Source: an uncultured Planctomycetaceae bacterium
Lineage (GTDB): Bacteria; Planctomycetota; Planctomycetia; Pirellulales; UBA1268
Direction: 5' to 3'
DNA length: 11,478 nucleotides
Assembly: GCA_903949225.1 (NCBI GenBank)
Contig: CAJAYZ010000262.1
Location: 1 to 11,478, forward strand
Shown here: piece after piece, positions 1-6,165 of the stretch
How positions within the stretch are numbered: position 1 is the stretch's first letter
How the letters are laid out: the number at the start of each line of letters is the position of its first letter
Notes under the pieces: generated by a model
What the model saw: only the letters and a program-made list of their open reading frames with translations
Told to the model about the DNA's origin: nothing
Database searches by the model: none
Position numbers and translations under genes: made by a program

Positions 1-421
1 GTGCGGAGTCGGGGGCGAGCTCCACGGCACGTGTGGCTGCATCCTCCGCCTGGCGGATCGCCTCGCCCCGGTCGTGATCCGGCGGTGTTCCGAAGAGCCG
101 CGTGCTCAACAGGCTCCAGGCGACCGGATCTGCGTCGAGCGGTGGAGCGACCGCGTCACCGGCGGGCGAGAGTCGCTCGCCAATGAACGACTGCAGTGCC
201 TCGTCCATCTCGTCGGTGGCGCCGGAGCGATCGAAGTACCAGCGAAGGTACCGCTCGCGCCACGCCGGCCAGGTGTCGAGCGACGGCGGCTCCTCGGCCA
301 GGAGGAGGGCGATCGCCTCCTTCGACGGCGCCGCGGCTGGCTGCGGCTCGGCCGCCGCGGCCACCACCGCTGCCAGCACGACTAAGATCGCGCCCACTCC
401 AATCCGCACCTGCTCGGTCAC
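1..421 (-). CDS. Exported protein with probable TPR, N-terminal part (runs off left edge)
   Basis: Reading leftward from a GTG at 421 there is an uninterrupted frame of 140 codons to the window edge. An in-frame TAG upstream (around 472) limits the start to GTG 421 or GTG 409. The N-terminus has a signal-peptide shape: MTEQVRIG, then the hydrophobic run VGAILVVLAAVVAAAA, then a proline/alanine linker EPQPAAAP. The mature part is rich in Trp and acidic residues (LDTWPAWRERYLRWYFD). It ends near the edge with AEDAATRAVELAPDSA, which has the spacing and the 'A-x-x-L-x-P-[DN]-x-A' ending of TPR helix B, so I infer TPR repeats continue outside the window. Codons end mostly in G or C like the neighbours. 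No strong Shine-Dalgarno is visible. It diverges from the 513-941 gene. The protein is not recognised beyond this; function unknown. Confidence 0.7.
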   Translation of the reverse strand, partial: MTEQVRIGVGAILVVLAAVVAAAAEPQPAAAPSKEAIALLLAEEPPSLDTWPAWRERYLRWYFDRSGATDEMDEALQSFIGERLSPAGDAVAPPLDADPVAWSLLSTRLFGTPPDHDRGEAIRQAEDAATRAVELAPDSA

Positions 422-437
422 GTCGGGCCTCGCTGAC

Positions 438-499
438 GGTAGACTCCTCTCCGGACCTCCCCGTTCGGGCTAGGGAATGCCTATCGTAGGGAGGTAGAC
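438..499. repeat. Nested direct and inverted 7-mers in divergent intergenic region
   Basis: The space between the leftward gene (start 421) and the rightward gene (start 513 or 579) contains GGTAGAC twice, at 438-444 and 493-499. It also contains the perfect 7-bp inverted pair ACCTCCC (455-461) / GGGAGGT (489-495), whose right arm overlaps the second GGTAGAC. A small CCTA-TCG-TAGG hairpin lies inside (480-490). This is where promoters or an operator for both genes would be expected, but I see no convincing -35/-10 pair. The repeats are short enough to have arisen by chance. Confidence 0.3.
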
Positions 500-512
500 G
501 GCATCCTTCTAG

Positions 513-941
513 GTGACCGTGGAAAAAGTACCGGCCCGCGTCGGCCGCTCCACCCCGCCCTCATCCAGAGCGAACACCATGCCCCCCGAAGATCCCTCGG
601 TGGCGCCCTCCGCAGCCGCATCGTTCGCCTCCGGCGCGTCGGCTTCAGCGTTCGCTGGCATCCCATGGTTCCTTCCCGGTCCGCTGGCCATCACGCGCCG
701 AGGGGTGTGGCTCGTGCTCTGGGGGGCCGTGCTGACGGCCCTGTTGACCCACGCCGGTGGACGAGCGATCGACTGCTTCCGCAGCCTCGAGCGTGCACGG
801 CAGTACGAGGAGGACAAAAACGTCGTTCCTGCCGGACGTTTGCCCCCTGGGGTTCCCGGACCGGAGCTGCCTTTGCCCCCAATCCGGGAGAAGCCTGGCT
901 TGGCGACTCCGCCTCATGCGGAGCCAAACAGAGGCGCATAG
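513..941 (+). CDS. Small proline-rich single-pass membrane protein, hypothetical
   Basis: An open frame of 142 codons from GTG 513 to TAG 939-941. An ATG at 579 (residue 23) is an equally plausible start; neither has a clear Shine-Dalgarno. The N-terminal part is low-complexity Pro/Ala/Ser. One hydrophobic segment (about residues 64-80, VWLVLWGAVLTALLTH) follows the basic ITRRG, which suggests an N-in orientation. After it comes a charged stretch (RSLERARQYEEDKNVV) and a proline-rich tail (LPPGVPGPELPLPP). Its codon third positions are mostly G/C. Antisense frames over the same stretch look less protein-like because they lack any domain or signal feature. It is convergent with the beta-propeller gene that ends at 987. 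Not recognised; possibly a small envelope or secretion-associated anchor, which is only a guess from the topology. Confidence 0.6.
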   Translation: MTVEKVPARVGRSTPPSSRANTMPPEDPSVAPSAAASFASGASASAFAGIPWFLPGPLAITRRGVWLVLWGAVLTALLTHAGGRAIDCFRSLERARQYEEDKNVVPAGRLPPGVPGPELPLPPIREKPGLATPPHAEPNRGA

Positions 942-954
942 AAATTGTCGTGGT

Positions 955-985
955 CCGCGGATCAGCTTCCGCGGCCGATCGGCCG
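955..985. terminator. Candidate bidirectional terminator between convergent genes
   Basis: Two overlapping palindromic structures fill the 45-bp gap between the stop codons at 941 and 987. One is CCGCGG (955-960), eight bases, CCGCGG (969-974). The other is the perfect 14-bp palindrome CGGCCGATCGGCCG (972-985), which can fold as a 5-bp stem with a GATC loop. The position between two converging stops fits transcription termination. There is no T-run on either strand, so an intrinsic terminator of the classical kind is not shown. Confidence 0.3.
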
Positions 986-986
986 A

Positions 987-2267
987 TCACTTCCCGGCGA
1001 CGAGCTTGTAGAGATGCGTCTTCGTCCGCAGGTAGAGGGCGCCGTCGTAGACCGCAGGCGAGGCCATGCAGCCGTCGGCGAGCTTGTTGGTGGCAAGGAC
1101 GTCGTAGGGCTCAGTGGCAGACAGGACCGTCGTCTGGCCGTCTTGATCGGGGCAGTAGATCTTCCCGTCAGCAACGACGGGTGAGGAGGAAAACTCCCCG
1201 CCGAGCCGCTTCTGCCAAACGGCCTTGCCGGTGGCGGCGTCGAGCGCCGTCGCGGTGCCGGCGTCGCCGACGATGAACAGCCGGTCGCCGAGGAGGAGCT
1301 GGCTCGACCGCGTGCCCGAGCCCTGGGCGCTCGTCCAGGCGATCTTCGAGCCGGTGACGTCACCGGTGCCGTCGGGGTGGACGGCAAGGAGCTTCATGCC
1401 GCCGGCGGCAGTATTGAGATACACAAGCCCTGATCGGTAGAGCGGCCGGGCCGAGGCATTCATCCCGCCATGCTTCACCCGCCAGATCTCGGCGCCGGTG
1501 GCAGGGTCGTAGGCGATCGTGGCTCCGGCGCTGGGGATGATCACCTGCTCGCGGCCATCAACCTCGATCACGCTCCCGGTGCCGTAGGCCTTTTTGGCGT
1601 CGCCGTCGTCGGTGCCGTAGTCGATGTTGCGGTCGTGCTTCCAGACAATGGCGCCCGTGTGCTTGTCGAGGGCGACGACATACTGCACGTCAAAGCCGTC
1701 GAAGGGAACGATGAAGAAATCGCCATGAATGATCGGCGACGACCCGGGACCGCGGTGGTGATCGCAGCGGAGGCTTTCCTGCTTCCAGAGGATCTTGCCC
1801 GATTGAGTGTCGATCGCGGCGGTGCCTGAGCTCCCGAAATGGGCGTAGAGCGTCTGCCCCTCGAGGACTGGCGTGCAGGAGGCGGGGCTGTTGAAGGCGT
1901 GACAGAAGGCCGGCTCGGCAAACTCGAAGAGGGTGATGTCGCGGACGAGTTTGCCGGTGGCACAGTCGATCGCCACGGCCGAGAGCCGCTTGCCATCTTC
2001 GGTGGAATTGGTCATCCAAACGGTGCCGGCGGCGATCACCGGGCTCGACCAGGCCTTGCCCGGCACGGGCGTCTTCCAGGCCACGCCTTGCTCTTCGTTC
2101 CACTCGACGGGGAGGTTTGTTTCGTGCGACACTCCATCCCCGGTCGGTCCACGGAAGCCGTTCCACGGGGTGTCGGCCGAGGCGGGGAGTGACCCGGCGA
2201 AAAGCAGCAGGCCCGCGACGCCGTCGCCGAACAGACGCATTGAAAGGGAATGCATGGTGAACCTCAT
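987..2267 (-). CDS. Secreted PQQ-like beta-propeller repeat protein (leftward copy)
   Basis: The protein has 426 residues if started at ATG 2267, which has GGAGAAG 9 nt upstream (2274-2280). ATG 2255 (GAGG six bases upstream) and ATG 2240 are alternatives. The frame stays open upstream to 2348, but that part lacks signal-peptide character. The N-terminus MRLFGDGVAGLLLFAGSLPASADT is a typical Sec signal. The mature protein opens with WNGFRGPTGDG, a signature common in secreted planctomycete propellers. At least five blades show the PQQ-like motif: AIDCATGKLV, AIDTQSGKILW, ALDKHTGAIVW, AYDPATGAEIW and ALDAATGKAVW. No cytochrome c motif (CxxCH) or alcohol-dehydrogenase catalytic domain is present, so real PQQ binding or enzyme activity is not supported; a scaffold or binding role in the periplasm is as likely. 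It is divergent from a second propeller gene. Confidence 0.9.
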   Translation of the reverse strand: MRFTMHSLSMRLFGDGVAGLLLFAGSLPASADTPWNGFRGPTGDGVSHETNLPVEWNEEQGVAWKTPVPGKAWSSPVIAAGTVWMTNSTEDGKRLSAVAIDCATGKLVRDITLFEFAEPAFCHAFNSPASCTPVLEGQTLYAHFGSSGTAAIDTQSGKILWKQESLRCDHHRGPGSSPIIHGDFFIVPFDGFDVQYVVALDKHTGAIVWKHDRNIDYGTDDGDAKKAYGTGSVIEVDGREQVIIPSAGATIAYDPATGAEIWRVKHGGMNASARPLYRSGLVYLNTAAGGMKLLAVHPDGTGDVTGSKIAWTSAQGSGTRSSQLLLGDRLFIVGDAGTATALDAATGKAVWQKRLGGEFSSSPVVADGKIYCPDQDGQTTVLSATEPYDVLATNKLADGCMASPAVYDGALYLRTKTHLYKLVAGK

Positions 2268-2358
2268 GAACTGCTTCTCCGCTGGGATCCGTTCGCCCTC
2301 CCGCCGACTCCGTGACCAGGATACGGTTTCGACTGCCAGCCGAACCACCCCTGCCCTG

Positions 2359-3600
2359 ATGGCGCTTGCCGTCCTGGGGCTGCTTTGCAGCGCCGATCGA
2401 TCCCGCGCCGGCGATTGGCCGCAGATTCTCGGGCCTGCGCGGAACGGGCACGCCGCCGCCGACGAGCGCCTCGCTGATTCCTGGCCGTCCGACGGCCCGA
2501 AGGTCGCCTGGAAGAAGCCGGTGGGGAGTGGGTACTCGGGCGTGGCGGTCGCGGCGGGCCGGGCGTATCTCTTTCACCGCCAGGGGACGAAGGAGGTTCT
2601 CGAGGCACTCGATGCCGCCACCGGCGAGACGCTTTGGAGCGACGCTTCGGCGACGACGTTTCGCCCGCAGGTCGGAGGGGGAGACGGTCCGCTCTGCGTG
2701 CCTGTGGTGCATGACGGCGTCGTGATCTCGTACGGCGCCCAGGGCGTGCTCACGGCCCGCGACGCCGCCACCGGCAAGCAACGTTGGCAGCGAAAGACCC
2801 ACGAGGAGTTTGCCGCGCAGGAGGGCTATTTCGGCGCCGGAAGCACGCCGCTGGTGGCTGCCGGAAACGTGATCGTCAATGTTGGTGGCACGAAGGCCGC
2901 CGGCAAGAAGGCCGATTGCGGCGTTGTCGCCTTTCGCCTCGACACAGGCGACCCTGCCTGGATGTCGACGGCAGAGCCGGCAAGCTACGCCTCGCCGGTG
3001 GAGGTCGAGGTTGGCGGCAATCCTCAAGCGCTCGTCGTGACGCGCTACCAGTGCCTCCTCATCGACCCTGCCACCGGAAAAGTCGCCTGGAGCTTTCCCT
3101 TCGGGATGCGCGGGCCAACGGTGAATGCCGCCACGCCGATCGTGGCCGACGCCGAGCATCTCTTCGTGACAGCGTCGTACGGGATCGGCTCGGTCTACGC
3201 AGCCTTCGACGGCCGGAACGTGAAGCCCGTGTGGGATGGCCCCGACGCCCTCGCCTCGCAGTACTGCACGCCGATCGTCGTCGGGGCGCATGCCTATTGC
3301 CTCGATGGCCGCGAGGACGGGCCTCCGGGGGATCTGAAGTGCATCGAAGTGGCCACCGGAAAAGTCGCTTGGCAGGAGAAGGGATTCGGGTACGGCACGC
3401 TCCTTGCGGCCGATGGGAAGCTGATCGTGGCCCGCAACGATGGGGCCCTGGCCCTCGTGAAGGCGTCGCCTGCGAAGCCAGAGATCCTCGGCCGGGCCCG
3501 CCCCTTCACGGGCAACGTCCGCGCCCTCCCCGCCCTCGCCGGCGGCCGGCTCTACCTCCGCGACGATAAGACGCTTGTGGCGCTCGACGTCGGGAAGTGA
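2359..3600 (+). CDS. Secreted PQQ-like beta-propeller repeat protein (rightward copy)
   Basis: The frame is open from 1933, but sequence before about 2254 is antisense to the neighbouring propeller and carries no domain. Possible starts are ATG 2254 (AAAGGGA just upstream), ATG 2266 and ATG 2359. I chose 2359 (413 residues): it leaves room for promoters and starts directly at the hydrophobic signal core MALAVLGLLCSADRSRAGDW. A start at 2254 would supply a basic n-region (RSPSRRLRDQ) but would overlap the 5' end of the divergent gene. The mature part opens with WPQILGPARNG. Blade motifs are ALDAATGETLW, ARDAATGKQRW, LIDPATGKVAW and CIEVATGKVAW. It ends in VALDVGK. There is no haem or catalytic motif. 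The role is probably extracytoplasmic binding or scaffolding. The two divergent propellers share a fold but differ clearly in sequence, so this is not a recent duplication. Confidence 0.88.
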   Translation: MALAVLGLLCSADRSRAGDWPQILGPARNGHAAADERLADSWPSDGPKVAWKKPVGSGYSGVAVAAGRAYLFHRQGTKEVLEALDAATGETLWSDASATTFRPQVGGGDGPLCVPVVHDGVVISYGAQGVLTARDAATGKQRWQRKTHEEFAAQEGYFGAGSTPLVAAGNVIVNVGGTKAAGKKADCGVVAFRLDTGDPAWMSTAEPASYASPVEVEVGGNPQALVVTRYQCLLIDPATGKVAWSFPFGMRGPTVNAATPIVADAEHLFVTASYGIGSVYAAFDGRNVKPVWDGPDALASQYCTPIVVGAHAYCLDGREDGPPGDLKCIEVATGKVAWQEKGFGYGTLLAADGKLIVARNDGALALVKASPAKPEILGRARPFTGNVRALPALAGGRLYLRDDKTLVALDVGK

Positions 3601-3655
3601 CCCCGGCCGCCCCGCCCCGCCGCACCCGGTCGGTGTGGCCGGCCCTGCCCGCCGC

Positions 3656-3687
3656 GGCCGTGAAGCGTTACGCTGACGGCTTCCTTT
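3656..3687 (+). terminator. Candidate terminator hairpin downstream of rightward propeller gene
   Basis: Within the 110-bp gap to the methyltransferase gene, GCCGT (3657-3661) pairs with ACGGC (3676-3680) and AGCG (3664-3667) pairs with CGCT (3671-3674) around a TTA loop, with a small internal bulge. The pyrimidine run TTCCTTTCT follows. Stem plus T-rich tail fits an intrinsic terminator for the propeller gene, but the tail is interrupted by C residues. It could instead be part of the methyltransferase leader. Confidence 0.35.
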
Positions 3688-3710
3688 CTCGACCCGCCTG
3701 AGGCTGCTCC

Positions 3711-4439
3711 ATGTCGATCTCCTCCGATTTCCGCGTCCTTTGGCACATGCTCTTCACCCCGATCAAGGGGGCGACGCATGCCGATCGGCTGAAGAGTTTT
3801 TACGAGGGGCAGGCCGCCGACTACGACGGCTTCCGTGAGCGGTTGCTCAAGGGGCGAAGGGAATTGCTCGCCAGCCTCTCACCGGCCGAGGGGAGCGTGT
3901 GGGTCGATCTCGGCGGCGGGACGGGGGCCAATCTCGACGCCGCGCCGTGGCTTTCCAAGTGCCGGAAGGTCTACGTCGTCGATCTCTGCGAGCCGCTCCT
4001 CGAGGAATGTCGCCGGAGAATCGAGGCCCGGGGCTGGACGAACGTCGAGACAGTCGTGGCCGACGCAACGACGTTCAAGCCCGCTGAGCCGGTCGACCTT
4101 CTCACCTGCTCCTATTCGCTGACAATGATCCCCGACTGGTTCGCCGCCATCGATCAGGCCAAGGCGATCCTTCGCGACGGCGGCACGATCGGCGTCGTCG
4201 ATTTTCACGTGTCGCGGAAGTATGTCTCCGAGGGGCGCACCCGCCATTCGTGGCTGACCCGCTCGCTGATCCCGATCTGGTTCTCGACCGACAACGTCCA
4301 CCCCAGCCCCGATCACCTTGCCTATCTCACCCGGCACTTCGAGCGCGTGTCGCTTGACGAGGGGATGGCGAAGCTCCCGTACGTCCCCTTCCTCCGCGCC
4401 CCCTACTACCGCTTCGTGGGACGCAAAGGCACGCGGTAG
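3711..4439 (+). CDS. SAM-dependent methyltransferase, BtaB/BTA1-like (betaine-lipid type)
   Basis: The protein has 242 residues. The ATG has GAGG seven bases upstream. Residues 63-72 (VWVDLGGGTG) are the SAM-binding motif I. Asp91 in VYVVDL is at the end of strand beta-2, where the ribose of SAM is normally held. The post-motif SYSLTMIPDW (134-143) and GVVDFHVS (161-168) complete a class I Rossmann fold. The overall pattern RLKSFYEGQAADYDGFRERLL, GGGTGAN, SYSLTMIPD and the W-F-S-x-D-N-V block near 190-195 matches what I recall of the methyltransferase domain of BTA1. That domain and bacterial BtaB make the betaine headgroup of DGTS lipids by N-methylating diacylglyceryl-homoserine. The first step needs BtaA, which is not visible here. 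No transmembrane segment is seen; the enzyme would be cytoplasmic or membrane-peripheral. The substrate is inferred from resemblance only; a generic small-molecule methyltransferase is the alternative. Confidence 0.88.
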   Translation: MSISSDFRVLWHMLFTPIKGATHADRLKSFYEGQAADYDGFRERLLKGRRELLASLSPAEGSVWVDLGGGTGANLDAAPWLSKCRKVYVVDLCEPLLEECRRRIEARGWTNVETVVADATTFKPAEPVDLLTCSYSLTMIPDWFAAIDQAKAILRDGGTIGVVDFHVSRKYVSEGRTRHSWLTRSLIPIWFSTDNVHPSPDHLAYLTRHFERVSLDEGMAKLPYVPFLRAPYYRFVGRKGTR

Positions 4440-4718
4440 CGTTCAGCACCCACCACGCGCCGGCAAAGAAGCCGCCCTCTCCCCCCTGCCCCGAACCAAA
4501 GCCGCTGGCAAGGGGGTGGCCATGCCCTGGGAGCCGGCGTTGCAGGCAAGCGCAGCCATGGATGGCGAAGCGCAGCCGGCACCCGAGTGCAGCTTTGGCC
4601 CCGGAGGGCCAAAGCAGACGTCCGGCGACAGGGCGTGGCCACCCCCGAAGCTGCCACTGGGCCAAGCTGCCACGGTGGCCAGGGCCCAGCCCCGCAAGCT
4701 GAAGCTCCAGCACCGGGC
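4440..4718. other. Convergent intergenic region, 279 bp, structured and repeat-rich
   Basis: This region separates the stop codons of the methyltransferase (rightward) and the oxidoreductase (leftward). Several frames are open across it on both strands, but they are low-complexity, lack recognisable domains and overlap each other, so I do not call a gene. It holds the palindromic element at 4512-4646 and short direct repeats: AAGCGCAGCC at 4548-4557 and 4568-4577, and AAGCTGCCAC at 4648-4657 and 4664-4673. CTGGGCC (4657-4663) also pairs with GGCCCAG (4683-4689). It probably contains the termination signals of both genes. Confidence 0.6.
4512..4646. repeat. Palindromic element, about 135 bp, with inner 10-bp hairpin
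   Basis: The outer arms GGGGGTGGCCATGCCCTG (4512-4529) and CAGGGCGTGGCCACCCCC (4629-4646) are 18-bp inverted repeats with one mismatch. Pairing continues inward imperfectly: GCCGGCGTTGC on the left against the reverse complement GCCGGACGTCTGC on the right. Inside is a perfect 10-bp stem, GCTTTGGCCC (4592-4601) / GGGCCAAAGC (4606-4615), with a four-base loop. Between the left arm and this hairpin the 10-mer AAGCGCAGCC occurs twice with a 20-bp period, and CCATGG lies between the copies. The design resembles a REP/MITE-like intergenic palindrome or a structured RNA. No T-run follows either stem, so a simple intrinsic terminator is not the best reading. Confidence 0.5.
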
Positions 4719-6056
4719 TCATGACAAATTGTCGACCTCAAACCCCTTCCGGTAGTGGCGGCGCAAGAGGGCGTTGGCCTTGTCGTGGTTGGGGATCGTC
4801 ATCGCCGCCGGCTGCCAGCGGAGCTCGTCGCCGGGGAAGCGGTTGGCGAGCGTGCCGAGGAGGACAGTCTCGGTGAGGGGACCGGCGTAGTCGAAGCCAC
4901 AGGTCGTCGGAGCGCCGCCGAGGCAGGCGTCGACGAAGAGGTGGTAGTGGTTGCCATCCGGGGCGGCCTCGATCTTGGCGTCGGTGAAGTCCTTGACGGG
5001 GAGGAGCGTCGGCATCGCCACATGCGGCAGCAGAATCGCCCCCTTCTCGCCGAGGAAGATCGAGCCCTGATCGGGGAGCGCCATCCGCTTGCCATCGGCG
5101 CCATCCAGCGGCCACATCGACGTGTCGGGCATCTTCCCGCCGTCATACCAGGTGAGCACGAAACCGTCGGTCGTGTACTTCCCCGCCGGGAAGGTGAAGC
5201 GGGTCTCGTTCTGCATCCCGAACGACTCGGCCGGCGCCGCCGAGCTCTTGGAGAGCAGCGAACGAGCGGGGCCGAGTTGGAGGGCGCTAAAGACCGGATC
5301 AAGGATGTGGATCGCCATGTCCCCCATCGTGCCGCCGCCGAAGTCGTACCACCGTCGCCAGTTGCCGGGGTGGTACTGGTCGGGGCAGAAGGGACGCTCG
5401 GCTGCCGTGCCGAGCCACAAGTCCCAGTTGAGATTCTCAGGCACCGGCCCGGCGGCCGGCTTCGGGCCGTCGTAGCCCCAGGTCTTGCCGCTCCACGAAT
5501 GCGCTTCGCGAACCTTGCCGATGATCCCGCTCTGCACGAGCTTCACCGCCGTGCGGTACTGCGTGTTGGAATGGATCTGCGTGCCCATCTGCGTGACGAG
5601 CGCGGGATTGGCCGCGGCGATGGCGCGGAGCTGACGGGATTCGTGGACATCGTGCGTGAGAGGCTTCTGGCAGTAGACATGCTTGCCGTGGTTGAGGGCC
5701 GTCATCGCCGCCGGTGCGTGGGTGTGGTCGGGGGTGGAGACGTGGACGGCGTCGATCGAGCCGGCGAACTCGTCGAACATCTTCCGGAAGTCGGCGAACT
5801 TCTTCGCCCCTTTGTGGATCTCCCCGGCGGCGGCGAGGTTGCCGGAGTCGACGTCGCATAGCGCCACGACCTCGACATTGGGGTGCGAGGAAAGGGAGGC
5901 AAGATCGGCCCCCCCCATGCCACCGACACCGATTCCGGCCAGACGAAGCTTGTCGTTGGCGGCTGCCCGACCGACGCCCGTGAACGAAGCGAGCGGGAGG
6001 GTGATGCCGGTGAGCGTGGCGTGGCGGAGGAAGCTGCGACGGGAGACGGGGGGCAT
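4719..6056 (-). CDS. Tat-exported Gfo/Idh/MocA-family oxidoreductase
   Basis: The protein has 445 residues. ATG 6056 has AGGAG six bases upstream (6063-6067), a clear ribosome-binding site. Residues 5-11 (SRRSFLR) are a twin-arginine motif followed by a hydrophobic stretch to about residue 33, so the folded, cofactor-loaded enzyme is expected to be exported by Tat. The Rossmann nucleotide-binding loop is GIGVGGMGG (41-49). The usual catalytic EKP motif reads CQKP (129-132), keeping the lysine; this variant is familiar in planctomycete relatives. GGGTMGDMAIHILD (240-253) supplies the conserved Asp and His of the active site. The C-terminus (DKANALLRRHYRKGF) is the usual ending of this subfamily. 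The family oxidises or reduces sugar or cyclitol hydroxyls with NAD(P)(H); the substrate is unknown here. It lies 109 nt downstream of the VWA gene on the same strand, so co-transcription is possible but unproven. Confidence 0.95.
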   Translation of the reverse strand: MPPVSRRSFLRHATLTGITLPLASFTGVGRAAANDKLRLAGIGVGGMGGADLASLSSHPNVEVVALCDVDSGNLAAAGEIHKGAKKFADFRKMFDEFAGSIDAVHVSTPDHTHAPAAMTALNHGKHVYCQKPLTHDVHESRQLRAIAAANPALVTQMGTQIHSNTQYRTAVKLVQSGIIGKVREAHSWSGKTWGYDGPKPAAGPVPENLNWDLWLGTAAERPFCPDQYHPGNWRRWYDFGGGTMGDMAIHILDPVFSALQLGPARSLLSKSSAAPAESFGMQNETRFTFPAGKYTTDGFVLTWYDGGKMPDTSMWPLDGADGKRMALPDQGSIFLGEKGAILLPHVAMPTLLPVKDFTDAKIEAAPDGNHYHLFVDACLGGAPTTCGFDYAGPLTETVLLGTLANRFPGDELRWQPAAMTIPNHDKANALLRRHYRKGFEVDNLS

Positions 6057-6062
6057 GGAAGA

Positions 6063-6067
6063 CTCCT
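6063..6067 (-). promoter_or_regulatory. Ribosome-binding site fixing the oxidoreductase start
   Basis: AGGAG on the minus strand, six bases before ATG 6056. It is one of the strongest Shine-Dalgarno matches in the window and directly supports the start that gives the twin-arginine signal at the N-terminus. Confidence 0.6.
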
Positions 6068-6130
6068 GCGGAGGACCGGTCTGTGGATGAAGAGAAGATT
6101 GGACTGCGTGGCGAGAAACAAGGGTTCAAG

Positions 6131-6150
6131 GGCTCGGGCTCGGGCTCGGG
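6131..6150. repeat. Tandem hexamer GGCTCG, three copies plus two bases
   Basis: Three perfect copies of GGCTCG followed by GG lie in the 109-bp gap between the VWA stop (6166) and the oxidoreductase start (6056). The rest of the gap (about 6080-6130) is relatively AT-rich for this window and could hold a promoter for the oxidoreductase gene. I see no convincing -35/-10 pair. The tract is a simple repeat, possibly length-variable by slippage. Confidence 0.6.
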
Positions 6151-6165
6151 CGATGCGGTGGTAGG

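Noticed and set aside
972..985. Perfect 14-bp palindrome as a recombinase or replication site
   Set aside because: It is a single copy between two convergent stops and is better explained as part of a terminator; no integrase or replication gene is nearby.
1933..2358. N-terminal extension of the rightward propeller to 1933
   Set aside because: It is antisense to the leftward propeller's coding sequence and precedes the signal peptide, so it cannot be the true N-terminus of an exported protein.
1690..3291. Very long minus-strand open frame (533 codons) across both propeller genes
   Set aside because: It is antisense to the rightward propeller and out of frame with the leftward one, Arg/Gly/His-rich with no domain, and typical of shadow frames in GC-rich DNA.
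4327..4755. Overlapping open frames on both strands through the convergent intergenic region
   Set aside because: Several mutually overlapping frames are open, none has a domain, good start context or consistent composition, and the DNA is dominated by palindromes.
4755..5861. Plus-strand open frame of 368 codons opposite the oxidoreductase
   Set aside because: The minus strand encodes a complete Tat-exported Gfo/Idh/MocA protein with ribosome-binding site; the plus frame has no domain and shadow-like composition.
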